Notes under the pieces: generated by a model
Seen by the model: the letters and a program-made list of their open reading frames with translations, nothing else
The model's database searches: none
What the model was told of the DNA's origin: nothing
Origin: Alnus glutinosa
Lineage: Eukaryota; Streptophyta; Magnoliopsida; Fagales; Betulaceae
Length of the DNA stretch: 64,000 nt
Assembly: GCF_958979055.1 (NCBI RefSeq)
Contig: NC_084888.1
Span: forward strand, 12,876,804 to 12,940,803
Direction: 5' to 3'
Translations under genes and position numbers: made by a program
Part shown: piece by piece, positions 12,192-25,265 of the stretch
How the letters are laid out: each line of letters begins with the position of its first letter
How positions within the stretch are numbered: position 1 is the first letter of the stretch

Positions 12192-15100
12192 ATGCAACTT
12201 GGATATCATAATGACATATCTAAAAAACCCTAATGTACGGAAAGATATAGAAAACCCCAAAATACCCTTGTACCATACCGCGGGGGGCTCAAGAGAATAT
12301 GAGCCACTTGTTCCAACAATCTCCACCTTGCGCGAATATTCGCATCTTTGAAGATAAACAAGTATTGTACCTCCACTTGGAACTGCTAAGTTTGGGGATG
12401 CCGCCTCCTCTCCTCTCTAGCACTTGGAGACATTTGTCAAGTCCAAGCAATGCTTAAACTTGTCTGGGGTAACAGGCTTCGTCAATATGTCTGCTGCATT
12501 CTCAGAAGTGTGGATCTTCTCAAGTAACAATTCACTTGTAGCAACCAATTCCCTGATCTTGTGAAACCTCACATCAATATGCTTGGTTCTCGCATGATAC
12601 ATCTAGTTCTTTGCCAAATAAATTGCACTTTGACTGTCACAATGCAATTGAACTCCACCTTGCTGAATACCTAGCTCCCTCACTAACCCTTTGAGCCACA
12701 AAGCTTCCTTTGCAGCCTCAGCCACCGCCATGTACTCCGCCTCAATCGTGGACATCGCAACAGTGGACTAGATCATAGACCTTCAACAGATAGGTCCTCC
12801 TACAAGAGTAAACACATAACCTATGGTCGACCTCCTGTCATCCAAATCCCCTGCATAATTTGTATCCACATACCCCACAATTGATAAATCACTCTTCTAC
12901 TTGACAAAAGTGATGCCATAGTTTGTGGTATCTCTCAAGTATCTGAAAATCCATTTGACCGCATCCCAGTGTTGTCTTCCTGAATTTGCCTTGTATTTGC
13001 TCACCACACTAACTGCCTAAGCCAAATCTAGCCTAGTACATACCATAGCGTACGTCAGACACCCCACTGCACTACCATATGAGACCTTAGACATGTCTTC
13101 AGTTTCTTCAACTGCCTTTGGGCACTATAATGTAGACAAACGGAAGTGATTCGCCAAAAATGTACTCACCGGTTTCACATTCTCCATGCTAAACCTCTCC
13201 AACACCTTCTTCACATAGCCAGCCTAAGATAGCCACAATCTTCTGGCATCCCTATCCCTGTAAATCTCCATCCCATGAATCTTCTTGGCTACGCCCAAAT
13301 CCTTCATGTCAAATTCTCTACTCAACAAAAGCCTCAAATTGTTGATCTCCAATATACTCCTAGCTGCAATAAGCATATCATCCACGTACAATAACAGAAA
13401 AATAAATGAGTCATCATCAAGGCTCTTCACATACACACAACAATCATACTCACATCTCCTGTAGCCGATTCTGATCATGTAGGAGTCAAACCGCTTATAC
13501 CACTGCCTTGGAGACTGCTTCAGCCCATAAAGTGACTTCTTCAATTTACAGACCAAGTGCTCATGTCCAGGTTGACTAAACCCTTCTGGCTGTTCCATGT
13601 AAATATACTCCAAATCACCATAGAGAAAAGCTGTCTTCACATCCATCTACTCCAATGCCATGTCATAATGAGCTACCAATGCCAATACTACTCTGATGGA
13701 AGTATGTCTGACCACTGAAAAAAAAATATTTCCTCATAGTCAACCTCTTTCTGGTGTGAGTAACCCCTTGCTACCAAGCGAGCCTTGAACTTTTCCCCCC
13801 ATTTTTCTAATACTGCTTCCTTTTTCTTGAACACTTATTTACACCCAATCGCCCTCTTCCTCTCTGGAAGCTCCATCAAATCCTACGTCTATCTTATCTA
13901 GAGACTCCATCTCCTCTGCCATAGCACCCACCCATATACTTTTCTCTTGGCTATTGACAGCCTCTTGAAAAGTAGTAGGATCTATGTTGCTGATAACAAG
14001 AGCAAAAGAAGCCATGTCTTCAAAACCGTACTTGGTTGGTAGCCCGATAGTGCGTCTAGGTCTGTCTGTGGCTATAGTGTGCTGCTCCTTAACTTCTTAA
14101 GTAGAGGTCTCTGTATCCTAAGAAATGTTTTCATGCACAAGAGTCTCTAACTCCACCTGCACCACCTGCTTATCACTGCTACTGCTTTCTGGCACCTGCT
14201 GCTCTTCACCCTGAGTACTCTTCAATGTGAAATTTTCATTAAATACCATGTCTCTACTAATCACTGCTTTGTTTTCCTTCGGATCCCACAACTTGTAACC
14301 CTTAACCCCTTTCCCGTATCCGAGAAAGACACACTGTCTAGACTTTGGATCAAGTTTCGATCATTCTTCACTAGGAATGTGCACATAGGTTGGACAACCA
14401 AATACTCTCAAATTAGAGTAATCTACCTCATTACCGTCCACAACTCCTTTGCAACTTCACCATCTAGTGCTACCCTTGGTGACCTGTTTATCAAGTAGCA
14501 TGACATACTCTTTGCATCTACCTAGAAAATTTTTGCAAGTCTAGCATTCAACTTGAGACATCGTGCTCTCTCTACGATAGACCTGTTCATCCTTTCCGCC
14601 ACACCATTTTGTTGTGGTGTCATGCGTACTATAAAACGTCTCTTTATCCCATGTTGCTCATAGAAATACCTAAACTTGTCATTTGTGTACTTAGTACCAT
14701 TATCTGTCCTAAGGCACTTGACCTTTCTCCCAGTCTGGTTTTCCATTTCAGTTTTCTACAACTTGAACTTGGCAAACGTCTCTGACTTGTGCCGCATGAA
14801 GTAGACCCAAACCTTTTTGGAAAAATCATTAATAAACGTTAAGAAATACATATGCCCTCCCCGTGACATTGTCCTCACTGGTCCCCAAACATCATAATGA
14901 ACATAATCCAGAATACCCTTTGTCTTGTGTGTAGCTGTCTTGAATTGCACCCGATTCTGCTTCCCCAGAATACAGAACTTACAGAAATCAAGCTTGCACG
15001 TTTTGACACCCTTCAACAGATTTCTCTTATGAAGCTCCACCATGCCTCGCTCACCCATATGACCCAACCGCATATGCCATAAAACAGTACAATCAGACTC

Positions 15101-16603
15101 AAACTCCACAGAGTCGACTCCACCTACAACTGTACTCTCTAACAGTTTATAGATATTCTTTGAACTTTTCTACCCCCTCATCACTACCATTGCACTCTTA
15201 GTCACCTTCATTATTCCACCTTCAGACTTATAACCAAAACCGTTTGAGTCTAAGGTACCCTATGAAATCAGATTCTTTTCTACATCTAGTACATGTTTAA
15301 CATCACATAACGTTCTAACCACACTATCAAACATCTTAATTCTGATATTATATATACATGTAATTTTACAATGTGCACCATTACTCATAGTAACTATACC
15401 AAAATTAACTGACTTGTAGGTGTCTAACCAATCTCTATTGGACGTCACGTGAAATGAACATGCTGAGTCCAGAAGCCAAGAATCCACAGGATGCTCTGAA
15501 TTTGATGCAACAAAAAGCATATAACCATCACCAATGTCTGAGCCATCCTCCACTACGTTCACAGACCTTGAGGAACCTTCATTCTCGTCGTCCTTGTTCT
15601 TCTTCCGATCTGGATAGTCACGCTTTATGAACCCTTTCTTCCTGCACTTGTAACAATTGACTTCCTTCCTCTTCCTGGACTTTGACCGAGAATTCTTTCC
15701 ATTCGAACCACCCTTGTTACTGCTTCTTCCACGCTCCTGGTTACCCTTCACAATTAACCCTTCTCCTTGAGAACTTTCATCACTAACTTTCTTCCTTTGA
15801 TGAAAAGCTAGCAGGGCTCCTGTAACGCCCTCTAACTCTAAGGACTCTTTCCCCCATGTCAGAGTTGTAACCAGATTCTCATATGTGGTAGAACCTGTGA
15901 GTGAATTCGAATCAACGCTTTGTCTTCGTCTTCGAACTTCACATCAACCCTCTTCAAATCACTGATTACCTGATTGAACATGTTGATGTGTTGGCTCAAA
16001 TCCAAGCCATCAACCATTTTCAAGCTACTTTTGATAAAGCTTGTTCGTCAACGAGTTGGACATATACCGACTCTCCAATTTCAACCAAACTGCCGCCGGA
16101 GATTCTTCTTCCATGACATGATACATCATGTCATCCCCCAGACAAAGCCGAATAGTAGCCACTGTTCTCTCCTTGAGCTCCTTCCAATCTATGTCCGACA
16201 TATCATCTGATTTTGTCCCATATAACACCTTCACCATCCCTTGTTACACCAAAAAATCCTTGACACGCCTCTGCCATAACCTGAAGTTACCTGTTCCATC
16301 GAACTTCATCATGTCGAATTTCGCAGAAGATGTGTCAATCCCAGCCATTGCAAATTAGGCTCTAATACCAATTGTTGTTACCATGCACAACAATGATGAA
16401 TAATATGGAATCGAAATAGAGAAAGTAAGAGAGAAGAAAGACACAGATTTAACGTGGTTCGACAATTTGCCTACGTTCACAGGTGTACGGCTATATTCAA
16501 TAATATGTGTTAGGGTTACATCATTACATATTTATAACAAAACCCTAATGTACGAACAGATACTAATCGTCCCCAAGCGACATAAACTTAATTATGCCCA
16601 ACA
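12192..16603 (-). mobile_element. Ty1/Copia LTR retrotransposon, degenerate, minus strand
   Basis: The 5' LTR is at 16603-16376 (228 bp, TGTTGG...GTAACA on the minus strand). The primer site is at about 16374-16360 (TTGGTATTAGAGCC, initiator-tRNA type). The 3' LTR is truncated; the same TGTTGG start is at 12318, next to the purine tract AAGGTGGAGAT. The shared LTR word ccctaatgtacg occurs at 12227 and 16544. Because the left LTR lacks its outer half, the outer edge (about 12192) and target duplication are uncertain. The element reads right to left as gag, protease, integrase, reverse transcriptase and RNase H. Confidence 0.85.
12417..16348 (-). pseudogene. Copia gag-pol polyprotein, broken by stops and frameshifts
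   Basis: Gag starts at 16348 (MAGIDTSSAKFDMMKFDG) and meets a stop before continuing at 16237-16025 (UBN2-type gag). A zinc knuckle at 15751-15260 is damaged: CYKCRKKGFIKRDY has lost the usual His and last Cys. The protease motif LLDSACSFH follows in the same piece. The GAG-pre-integrase HHCC segment (LWHMRLGHMGERG ... CKFCILGKQ) is at 15109-14756, the integrase core (RTDNGTKYTN ... TPQQNGVAERMNR) at 14746-14522, reverse transcriptase (MDVKTAFLYGDL ... LLLYVDDMLIA) at 13646-13224, and the RNase H C-terminus (TKHIDVRFHKIRE ... ADILTKP) at 12602-12417. The breaks between them make it inactive. Confidence 0.88.
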
Positions 16604-18082
16604 GGGCCGTTGGCATCATAACAGTTATATGGCTTTAGCACGTATTTTCACACGAGCATATCTACGGCACTAGTATAATATTTATCTAAAATTACTAACA
16701 TTATTTAGGCATTACAACAGTGCTATTGTAAAATACCTAATAATATTTAGGCAGCACAACTACGCATTTGTAATATTTAAAAGAATGATTGAATATAATA
16801 TCCTTCCATGAGATATTCAATCACACTTTCCTGAGTAATTTATGCATTATATCAACATAATTGAAAAGAATTATACCTAGCACTCATACGTCAATTTAGC
16901 TCCAAAGCTTTCTTAAATATTTATCATCATTTTTCTTCTTTTCTTTTTTCTTATTTTTTTCTTTTCTTTTTCTACCTCACACTCTGCGTGAGAGAGAGTA
17001 AATTTTCTGAATGAAAAATGACTTGTGGTCCAGCCTATTTATAGGCAAAATTTTAGGACACAAGTGGAATTTTTTATAAAGTTTTCAATGTAGGTGCCAA
17101 AATCCTGTTTGTTTTCACACTTGTTTTATTTTTCGATTCCAACTTCAGCGTCTTTCTTCAGCACACAAAAATATTCTACCTATTTCTCAAGTGTTCAAGT
17201 AAATGCCTAGAATTTGTCTTAGCCATTTCCTTTTTCTCTTTGTTTGAAAATTGTCTCAGCCTTTCTTATCTTTGTTTTGAAAAGTCCAACGATTGAAAAG
17301 TCAAAAAATCATTTTTTTTTTCTTCTTCTTTCTTCTTTTGGTTCTCTTTTCTTCTTCTTTACATTGACCCATCTTAAACTTTTCTCTTTTATTTTTTTTC
17401 TTTTAAAGCTACAGACTTCAAACCCATCTTAAAACTACAAAAGTAATTTTAATTTAAAGACCCATTAATTAATCTTTGTATAAATTACATACAAATTTCC
17501 CACTATTTTAGTTAATATATTTTAAATCAAAGCATTTAAATCTTAAATGTTAAATTATCCATAATGCGAATCAGAGCCTAGTTCGAATTGTCCACTTCTC
17601 AGTTCAAACTGAGGATATTTAGACATCAAATATATTTAATTCAACTTAAAACTATAATTTATACTAAAGTATTCTTAGTCATCCTAATAAATTCCTTGGG
17701 TGTTACAGAAACAGAACCACCAACATACGAACATCCGAAGTGTTTGTCAAACTTGCCCCTCATGATAACCTCAAACACCAATTCGAATGACCCTATCCTA
17801 CAAGTGAAAATTAACGTACTTGAGTAAAAAAAATAAGAGGAAAAAATAGTAGACTTTCTGAGTAATGAATAGAAAGGCTGCAAGAGTAGACTTTCTGATT
17901 ATGATATTGGTAGAAGACATGAATGTGGGCCTGCATATGTCTGAGGGAGAGGTAGAGAGAGAAAAAGGCAGGGGTGTTTCCCTTTCACCTATCGTCACTA
18001 ACACTCAATCATCACTAACACTTTCACATATCATCACTAACTTATTATCCCCTTTCACTAGATAAAAAGCAAGTGACATATT
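16604..18082. repeat. Retroelement-derived AT-rich sequence, no gene
   Basis: No coding region is supported. Between about 16900 and 17706 the sequence resembles a plant Gypsy LTR: a U3-like CT-rich stretch, gcgaatcagagcctagttcg at 17567, and ccttgggtgttaca at 17694. A simple atcactaacac repeat is at about 17993-18045. Boundaries are not readable. Confidence 0.35.
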
Positions 18083-18687
18083 TGATGAGTGTAAAATATT
18101 GTATATTTAAACCCCCTAATTTGCATATGCTAAACCTTTAACTCTTTTATTTTCTAATGTTTTTAGTTAGTTTTAGTATTTTAAGTATTTTACAGGTCAT
18201 TGAGAAAAAACAATAGCTTTTAAGGTGAAAAATGCAAGGTTTAAAAGAAAGCACACTTTGAAAAGATTTAGATGATGTGGTTATAATTAACCAAGTCAAG
18301 GAGATGACTAAATTGGAATTTTTCTAATTGGAATCAAAATCTGATTAGAATTCAGATTTTGCACATGTCATAGTATTTTGGCCATAACTTTCCGTTCAAG
18401 TACCGGATTAAGATGAAATTAGTGGCGTTGAAAAGCTAACTGAAAATACTATAAATCATTGTGAAATAAGATTTTTCCTAATTCGGACATCTGCGATACA
18501 AAAAGTGTCACGTAATATAAGAACGCAAATCTGGACAAATTTTATTCCAATTTGTACTATGATTGCTTCTAAATTTGACTAGGAGATTGAAGTCCGATTT
18601 TTCTAAAAATTCTAGGGCTTCTAGGGTTTGTTTTCTCCTTATAATTGGACCTCTAAGCCTCAAGAAAAAGAGGGGAGAAACTAGAGA

Positions 18688-21600
18688 CAGGGGCGGAGCC
18701 AGGAATTAATTGGTGGGGGGGGCGAACTTAAATAAATAAATATGTATATATAGTCATTTTATATGTGCGCCCGCTTGTAAAATAAAACAAAACAAGTTTT
18801 AAACAGTTAAATTTAACTTCATACTAAAACATAAGTTATAACTGTATACAAGTCTTAAAAATAACTTTACTTTCAAATACAAAAGCGTTCTAGTTTGCTA
18901 TAGACATGTACAAAACAAAAAAATCCAAAAAGGAACTTCATATCTCCTTCGAATTGTGCTCAACGTCGACGGTCTTTCATGGAATAAAATTCATCCATTA
19001 TCATCTCTGTCGTGAAATCCTTAGCAATTTCTTTCTCGATATAAACTACCAAATTATCTGCTAGAAACTCATCTTCCATTCTACTACGTAATCTAGTTTT
19101 TACAAGTTTCATGGCAGAAAAGGCTCGTTCAGTAGTAGCGGTAGAAACAGGGAGAGTCAACACTAGACGAATCAACCTATCAATCAAATTATAAATCTTC
19201 GATTTTCCTGAAATTGCTAATCCTCTGCACAACTCAGATAAAGTGAACATATTCTGAAAATCTAAATGTTTTGGCACATCAAGCTTATAATGATCCAATT
19301 GAAATCTCAAAATCATTTTCTCTTGCTCAGTAAAATCTTGAGGATAGAACTTCTCAACTAAGCTACATATATCATCAATCTTAAATGATTTGTATGCATC
19401 TAAAGGGCTTAAAGCGGCACTAAGACAAAGAAGTTCCACTGCATGCTCACTAAATATATTATCCAATTCTTGTAATTGGAAGTCTATTGCAGCAATAAAC
19501 ACATCAATTCTAAAATGATGCTCCATTGTCATGGAAGATTCTTCATTTTGGCGACATGATCTACCTCGAGCTCTAGTGTAACGAGCATTCATTTCAGGAA
19601 CATCTATTTCATTTTTTTTCACAAAATGACTTAACAGTATGAAGGAAAGGCTCCCACTTTTCATTTCTCAAATTCTAAAGAAGTGATTTTGTAGTAGAAA
19701 CCACTTTCATGGCATTTAAAATGTCTTGAGAATTTTGTTGCAAAGCTTGACAAAGACAATGCGTATATCCCATAATCTCTTTCATCAAATGCAATATCAA
19801 AACAAATTCAAATGATGTTAATACCATATAAGCCGCTTCAGCATCACCGCGTTGAGAATAGTTGGTTCCTTCCTTTGAGATAGTGTCAAGAACTGAACAA
19901 GTTGCACGAAACATTCTTATCATGCTAGAAACAGAATTAAAATGAGAAGACCATCGAGTATCTCCAGGTCGTTGCAAAGTACCAATTTGATTTGCCCCCC
20001 TTCCAGTCTCGATTTCATTAGAAGCAATCATACTTTCAATCTCAGCAACTTGAGCAGATTGCAATTCATCATTGCGTTTTGAAGAACCAACAACGATGTT
20101 GATAATAAAATTCAAATTCTCAAAGAACTGATGAACAGATTTTGCTTCTCTAGATGCTGCAACCAAAGCTAATTGTAACTTATGAGCAAAGCAATGCACA
20201 TAATATGCATATGGACATTCTCTAAGAAATAAAGCTTGTAGCCCATTCCATTCACCACGCATATTACTACCTCCATCATATCCCTGACCTCGAATATTTT
20301 GAATTTTGAGGTCGTTACAAGAAAGGACATCACATATCTTCTTTTTTAAAGTTAATGCAGTAGTATCTTTGACATGGACAATATGAAAGAATCTCTCTCG
20401 AATAAAACCATCTTTATCAACAAATCTCAAAATGATTGCCATTTGCTCCCTTTTTGACTCATCCCGAGCTTCATCAACAAGAATGCAAAATTTAGCATCC
20501 CCAATTTCTTTGCGAATCACATCTCGCACTTTAGTTGCAAAGATATGCAAAATTTCTTTTTGAATTTGGGGTGATGTATATTTGGCATTCCGTGGAGCAT
20601 TTGTCAACACAACTCCATCAACTTTATCATTAAAAGTTGCTAATAACTTTATCAATTCAATGAAGTTACCTTGATTTTTTGAGTCGGAGCTTTCATCATG
20701 ACCTCTAAATGCACATGCTTGGAATGCTAGCCATCTAACACTATCTATTGAGGTTTTGAGCCGCAATCGATTATTCTCTATTTCTTGTGATGACTGCTTT
20801 TCAATCAACTTCCCAATATGCCGTGAATAATTCTTCAGATCTTCACAACATTTCACAGCAATTTTATGTGGTGAATTTGGATCTGTCCCCACATGTCCCA
20901 TTAAAGGACAATTCATTCCATCGTTCACCTTTTTCCAATTCCTAAAACCTTTCACTGTAAATGCATCTGATCCTGGACGGCCTGTTGATTTCTTAGCAAA
21001 AATGTAACATGGATGACAAAAGATGGCATCCTTTGATTCCGAATACTCCAACCAACTTGAGTATGTCTGAAACCAAGAAGCTTGAAATCGACGATGATGA
21101 TTCTCCGGTCCTGAAGGTGGATATTCTGTAGGTAAAAGAATAGGTTGACATGGGCCAGCTCTAAGATAAGCACGCCGCATTTCATCTTGTAAGTTTACAG
21201 GATATTCCCATATTTGTGGACGTTTCCCTGGATCACGTTGCAAAGTGGTAGCATCAATTTCTTCAGGAAGGATTCTTGGACATTTAGAAGGCCGCTCATT
21301 AAGATTCGTTGCTAACGGTCTATTTAAAAGTGCATCACTATCAACTTCTGAATGACTCGCATTTTTTTTCTTAAAGAATGAATCGATTGTTTTTTGTCTG
21401 CTCATATTTTTTTAAGCTGTAAAAAAAATTTATAGATTAATTAATTAACCGAAAAGTACCCCTAGAAATATAAGATCTTTGTTAGAATTTTTTAATTATA
21501 ATAATTCTTATTAGCATTAACAATTGAAAAAGGCAAAAAGCAATGAATAATTAACCAAATCAAATAACACATCAAAATAGCAAACAAGAAAAAATATAAA

Positions 21601-23300
21601 CTAATTGACAAATAAATTAAGCACAGTTAATAGAGTATAAAAAAAAAAGAGTACCTTTCAGTGAATCAACGTTATCTTGAGTTTGAAGGATTTCTTGAAA
21701 ACAAATTAAAGATAATAGTATGCTAACTGAACGCTGCAAACCAATAAAAAAAATAATAATAAATTAGAAGAATAAGTGATGGAACACAATTAAAAAAGAA
21801 AAAAGAAGAAGGCGTAGTTAGTTCCTTTTTTTGTGTATTTATTTTGTAAGTTTCTTAAGAATTCAATCTAGACTAAATACTGAAAAAAAAAAAAAAAAAA
21901 AAAAAAACAAATTAAATAATAAAAACATATAAAAAATTTTATCAATAAAAAACAAATACTAACAAAACATATTTGATTAATTGATTATTTATCATATTAA
22001 TAACATAATCACATTTGAAATTTTAAATAATTTGATTCCTAATTTTTTTTTTTTTAAGAAAAGGTCATTGATTAATTCCCTTCCCAATGTACATTTAATC
22101 TTCAATTAATTTCCTCCCCACCAATGGTTGATGGTCCCCACGAATAGCACCACTCAATGCACAGTATGCACTCATCCAACTATCCAAGTGATTCAACAAA
22201 AGGACAAATTCACAAAGAGTCAAAGACAATTTATCAAAAAGTGGTTTTGAAGCCCAATAACCCATTACTCATTGATTCACAGTTCACTCATGACCCAGAT
22301 CAGTCCCAGACCCACGGTATTCACTTCCAATTTCTTAGTTTCTAGGACCTTCTGGCTTCTTGGCTTCTCACTTTCTGCCTTTAATAATTTTGCTTTCCCC
22401 AACGCAGTGTCAACCACTCAACACAAAAAGGCACAACCGCACAAATGCTTCAAGCCTTCAAGCAAATCAAATTTCACAGAATCATGATCACAAGTTACAA
22501 CCTTCAGTTTCAGTTTCACAGTTCACTCCTCCCATCCTCCGTCAGTCCGTCTCCTCGTCTCCATTTACTTCCTCACTTCTCTAGTTTTCTCTACACTCTC
22601 TTCTTCTTCTTCTTTTTGTTCATAGAAAAGCCCCAAATTTTAAAGCAAAAATTGCAAAATACTGAAATAGCCTACGGAAGTGAGATCTAGCAAATAACTC
22701 ACAGTTTGACATACCGACCCAGACGAGTAGACGACAGTCGACAGTGCTGGACGGCTGGACCTGCTGGTGGACCGGTGGTGCGTGGACCTTGGACGGCCGA
22801 CAGTGTTTCCTCCAAAGCTGTTCTTCTCAAATCTCAATCTCAATTCTCCGAGTTCTCTCGAGCCTTCGGTATTTTGAAGCTGTGTTTTTCTTTTCTTTTC
22901 ACTTAGGGTTGAATGTGAGAACTAGGTTGAGTGAAATTTGAGTTATTGAAAAGTTAATTTTGCCTCTTTTTTTTTTCCTTGTGCAGTGTATTTTTTAATT
23001 TTTTGATTGATATTGCCAGGTTGGGTTGCCGTGTTGAGGAGGATTTGCTATTTTTTTTTTCCTTTTAAATCTGTTTTGTTTGCTGTGGATTTGCAGGGTT
23101 ATATATATATATTTAAAAAAATAAAAAAACAAGGAAAAAAAACAAGGAAAAAAAATTATATTTGTAGTTAGAGTAGAGTTTTTTTAGAGGGGGCCTAATT
23201 CTATTTTTGCAGGGGCCAATGCTTAGCAATAAATAAATAAATAAATTTGAGGGCTTTGAAATTTTTGGGGGGGCCAAGAACAAACGTGCCTCCGCCCCTG
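18688..23300 (-). mobile_element. hAT transposon, 4613 bp, complete ends and 8-bp TSD
   Basis: The ends are CAGGGGCGGAGCCAGGA (left) and, on the other strand, CAGGGGCGGAGGCACG (right). The 8-bp target duplication ACTAGAGA is perfect (18680-18687 and 23301-23308). The element carries a ZMYM1/TTF-type hAT transposase reading leftward (18960-21405) and about 1.9 kb of noncoding sequence upstream of it (21406-23300), including a poly-A run near 21882-21906 and a GAC/CTGGAC-rich patch at 22720-22800. It interrupts a Gypsy LTR, so it is younger than that LTR. Confidence 0.95.
18960..21405 (-). pseudogene. hAT transposase (TTF zinc finger, DUF4371, hAT dimerisation), nearly intact
   Basis: The ATG at 21405 opens with MSRQKTIDSFFKK, a standard start for this plant family. 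A TTF-type zinc finger lies at about residues 105-200 (SWFQTYSSWLEYSESKDAIF, then CHPCYIFAKK), a DUF4371 segment follows (FCILVDEARDESKREQMA, GQGYDGGSNMRGEWNGLQ), then GDTRWSSHFNS. The hAT C-terminal dimerisation region (LPVSTATTERAFSAMKLVKT) is at the end, about 19180-19080. Two lesions break it. A TAG stop at 19677-19675 sits where the frame otherwise runs on as NLRNEKWEPFLHTVKSF. About 60 bp later a run of 8 A (19612-19619) carries one extra A relative to the continuing frame. All catalytic regions remain readable on both sides, so inactivation looks recent. Confidence 0.92.
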
Positions 23301-24165
23301 ACTAGAGACCAAATATATTTTCTTCTTTTTAGTTTAGTTTTTCTTTAGGTTAGATTTTATTTTTCATAATCATGTGTAGCTAATTTCACAACTAAGGTTG
23401 AAGATGAAACCTCATCAATAAAGAACAACAGCACTTTCATGTAAGTTTTTATTGTCTGATTTTATTGGGTTTAATATTCCAATGTTTTACTTATTTTCAA
23501 TGTGTGGAATAATTCTTGGATATCTTTTGTGATTCAAGGATATATTTGATGATTTGAGATAATTTCACATACTTGATTGCTTGATTTTTATTTACAAAAC
23601 AATTTGATATCGCTTGTGATTTATTCTACAGATACATTTGATTATTTGGTTTAAACCGGATATCTTTTGTAATTTGTGTCAAGAATGGATACATTGAATT
23701 TTTGATTAACTGTTTGAAGCATAGTAAAACATACCTAAAATTTTAATTGTGAGAACTTCGGATTAATATTGATGAACATGGAGTACGTTGTTATGATTCG
23801 GTGGGGGTAGATTCCAAAACCTTAGTACCTTTTCTTTTGTTTTATTTTACTTTATTTAGTTTATATTTTCTTTTTATCAAAAATCAAACCTTTTTTTAAA
23901 CTAAGTTAAGATTTAATTAGTTTAGAAACAAAATTGTTCTTCAAAAACAGAATTTCCTATGGAATCGACCTCGCACTTGTAAAACCCTTTATTACAAATG
24001 ATTCGTGCACTTGCGAGTACAATTAAAATTCACACCAAGTTTTTTGCACCATTGCCAGGGAATTGTTTGATTTTTTAAAACAATTTATTTCTAAATTGAT
24101 TTTATCTTTCTACTAGTTATAATTAGGATTTTTATTTGCAATTTGTTTTTGTTATTCATGTTTCT

Positions 24166-24168
<3 letters not shown>

Positions 24169-24221
<53 letters not shown>
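24169..24221. repeat. (AT)n microsatellite
   Basis: About 26 uninterrupted AT units lie within the leader of the first Gypsy LTR unit. The mirrored position on the other arm (near 24600) lacks the expansion, so it grew after the inverted repeat formed. Confidence 0.9.
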
Positions 24222-24224
<3 letters not shown>

Positions 24225-25265
24225 CTTTTCTTTGTTTTGCTTGTTTTAATTTTTTTTTATTTTTTTTTAATTTTTAAAAAAATGGTTGATGTTTTATGTG
24301 GGATATTTGCATGTAAAAAAGTGAGAGTGAAGCATAGATTTTTCTTATGATAATTACAACAATTTTTCTACACAACATGCTTCACTTTTTAGAAAGAAAT
24401 TTCTATACCTTTAGTCCTACCACTAGGTAAAGCATGTTGTGTAGAAAAATTGTTATAATTATCATAAAAATAAAAAAATAAAAAAAATCCATGCTTCACT
24501 CTCACTTTTTAACATGCAAATATCCCACATAAAACATCAACTAATTTTTTTAAAAAAATAATAAAATAAAAACAAGCAAAATAAAGAAAAGAAAAAAAAT
24601 CTTTTTTCTTTCTTTTTCTTTTTTAGAAACATGAATAACAAAAACAAATTGCAAAAAAAAATCCTAATTATAACTAGTAGAAAGATAAAATCAATTTAGA
24701 AATAAATTGTTTTCAAAAATCAAACAATTCCCCGGCAACGGCATCAAAAACTTGGTGTGAATTTTAATTGTACTCACAAGTGCACGAACCGTTTGTAATA
24801 AAGGGTTTTGCAAGTGTGAGGTTGATCTCATAGGGAATTGTGTTTGTGAAAAATAATTTTGTTTCTATACTAATTAAATCTTAACCTAGTTCCAAAAAAG
24901 GTTTGATTTTTTATAAAAAGAAAACATAAACTAAATAAAGTAAAATAAAAGAAAAGGTACTAAGATTTTGGAATCCACCCCCACCGAATCATAACAACAT
25001 ACTCCATGTTCATCAATATTAATCCGAAGTTCTCACAATTAAAATCTTATGTATGTTTTACTATGCTTAAAACAGTTAATCAAAACATTCCATATATCCA
25101 TTCTTTACACAAATCACAAAAGATATCCGATTTAAACCAAATCATCAAATGTATCAATAGAATAAATCACAAGGGATATCCAATTGTTTTGTAAATAAAA
25201 ATCAAGCAATCAATTATATGAAATTATCTCAAATCATCAAATGTATCCTTGAATCATAAAAGATA

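Noticed and set aside
22157..22941. Cluster of plus-strand frames at the right end of the hAT element
   Set aside because: They lie in the noncoding region upstream of the transposase, overlap each other in different frames and match nothing.
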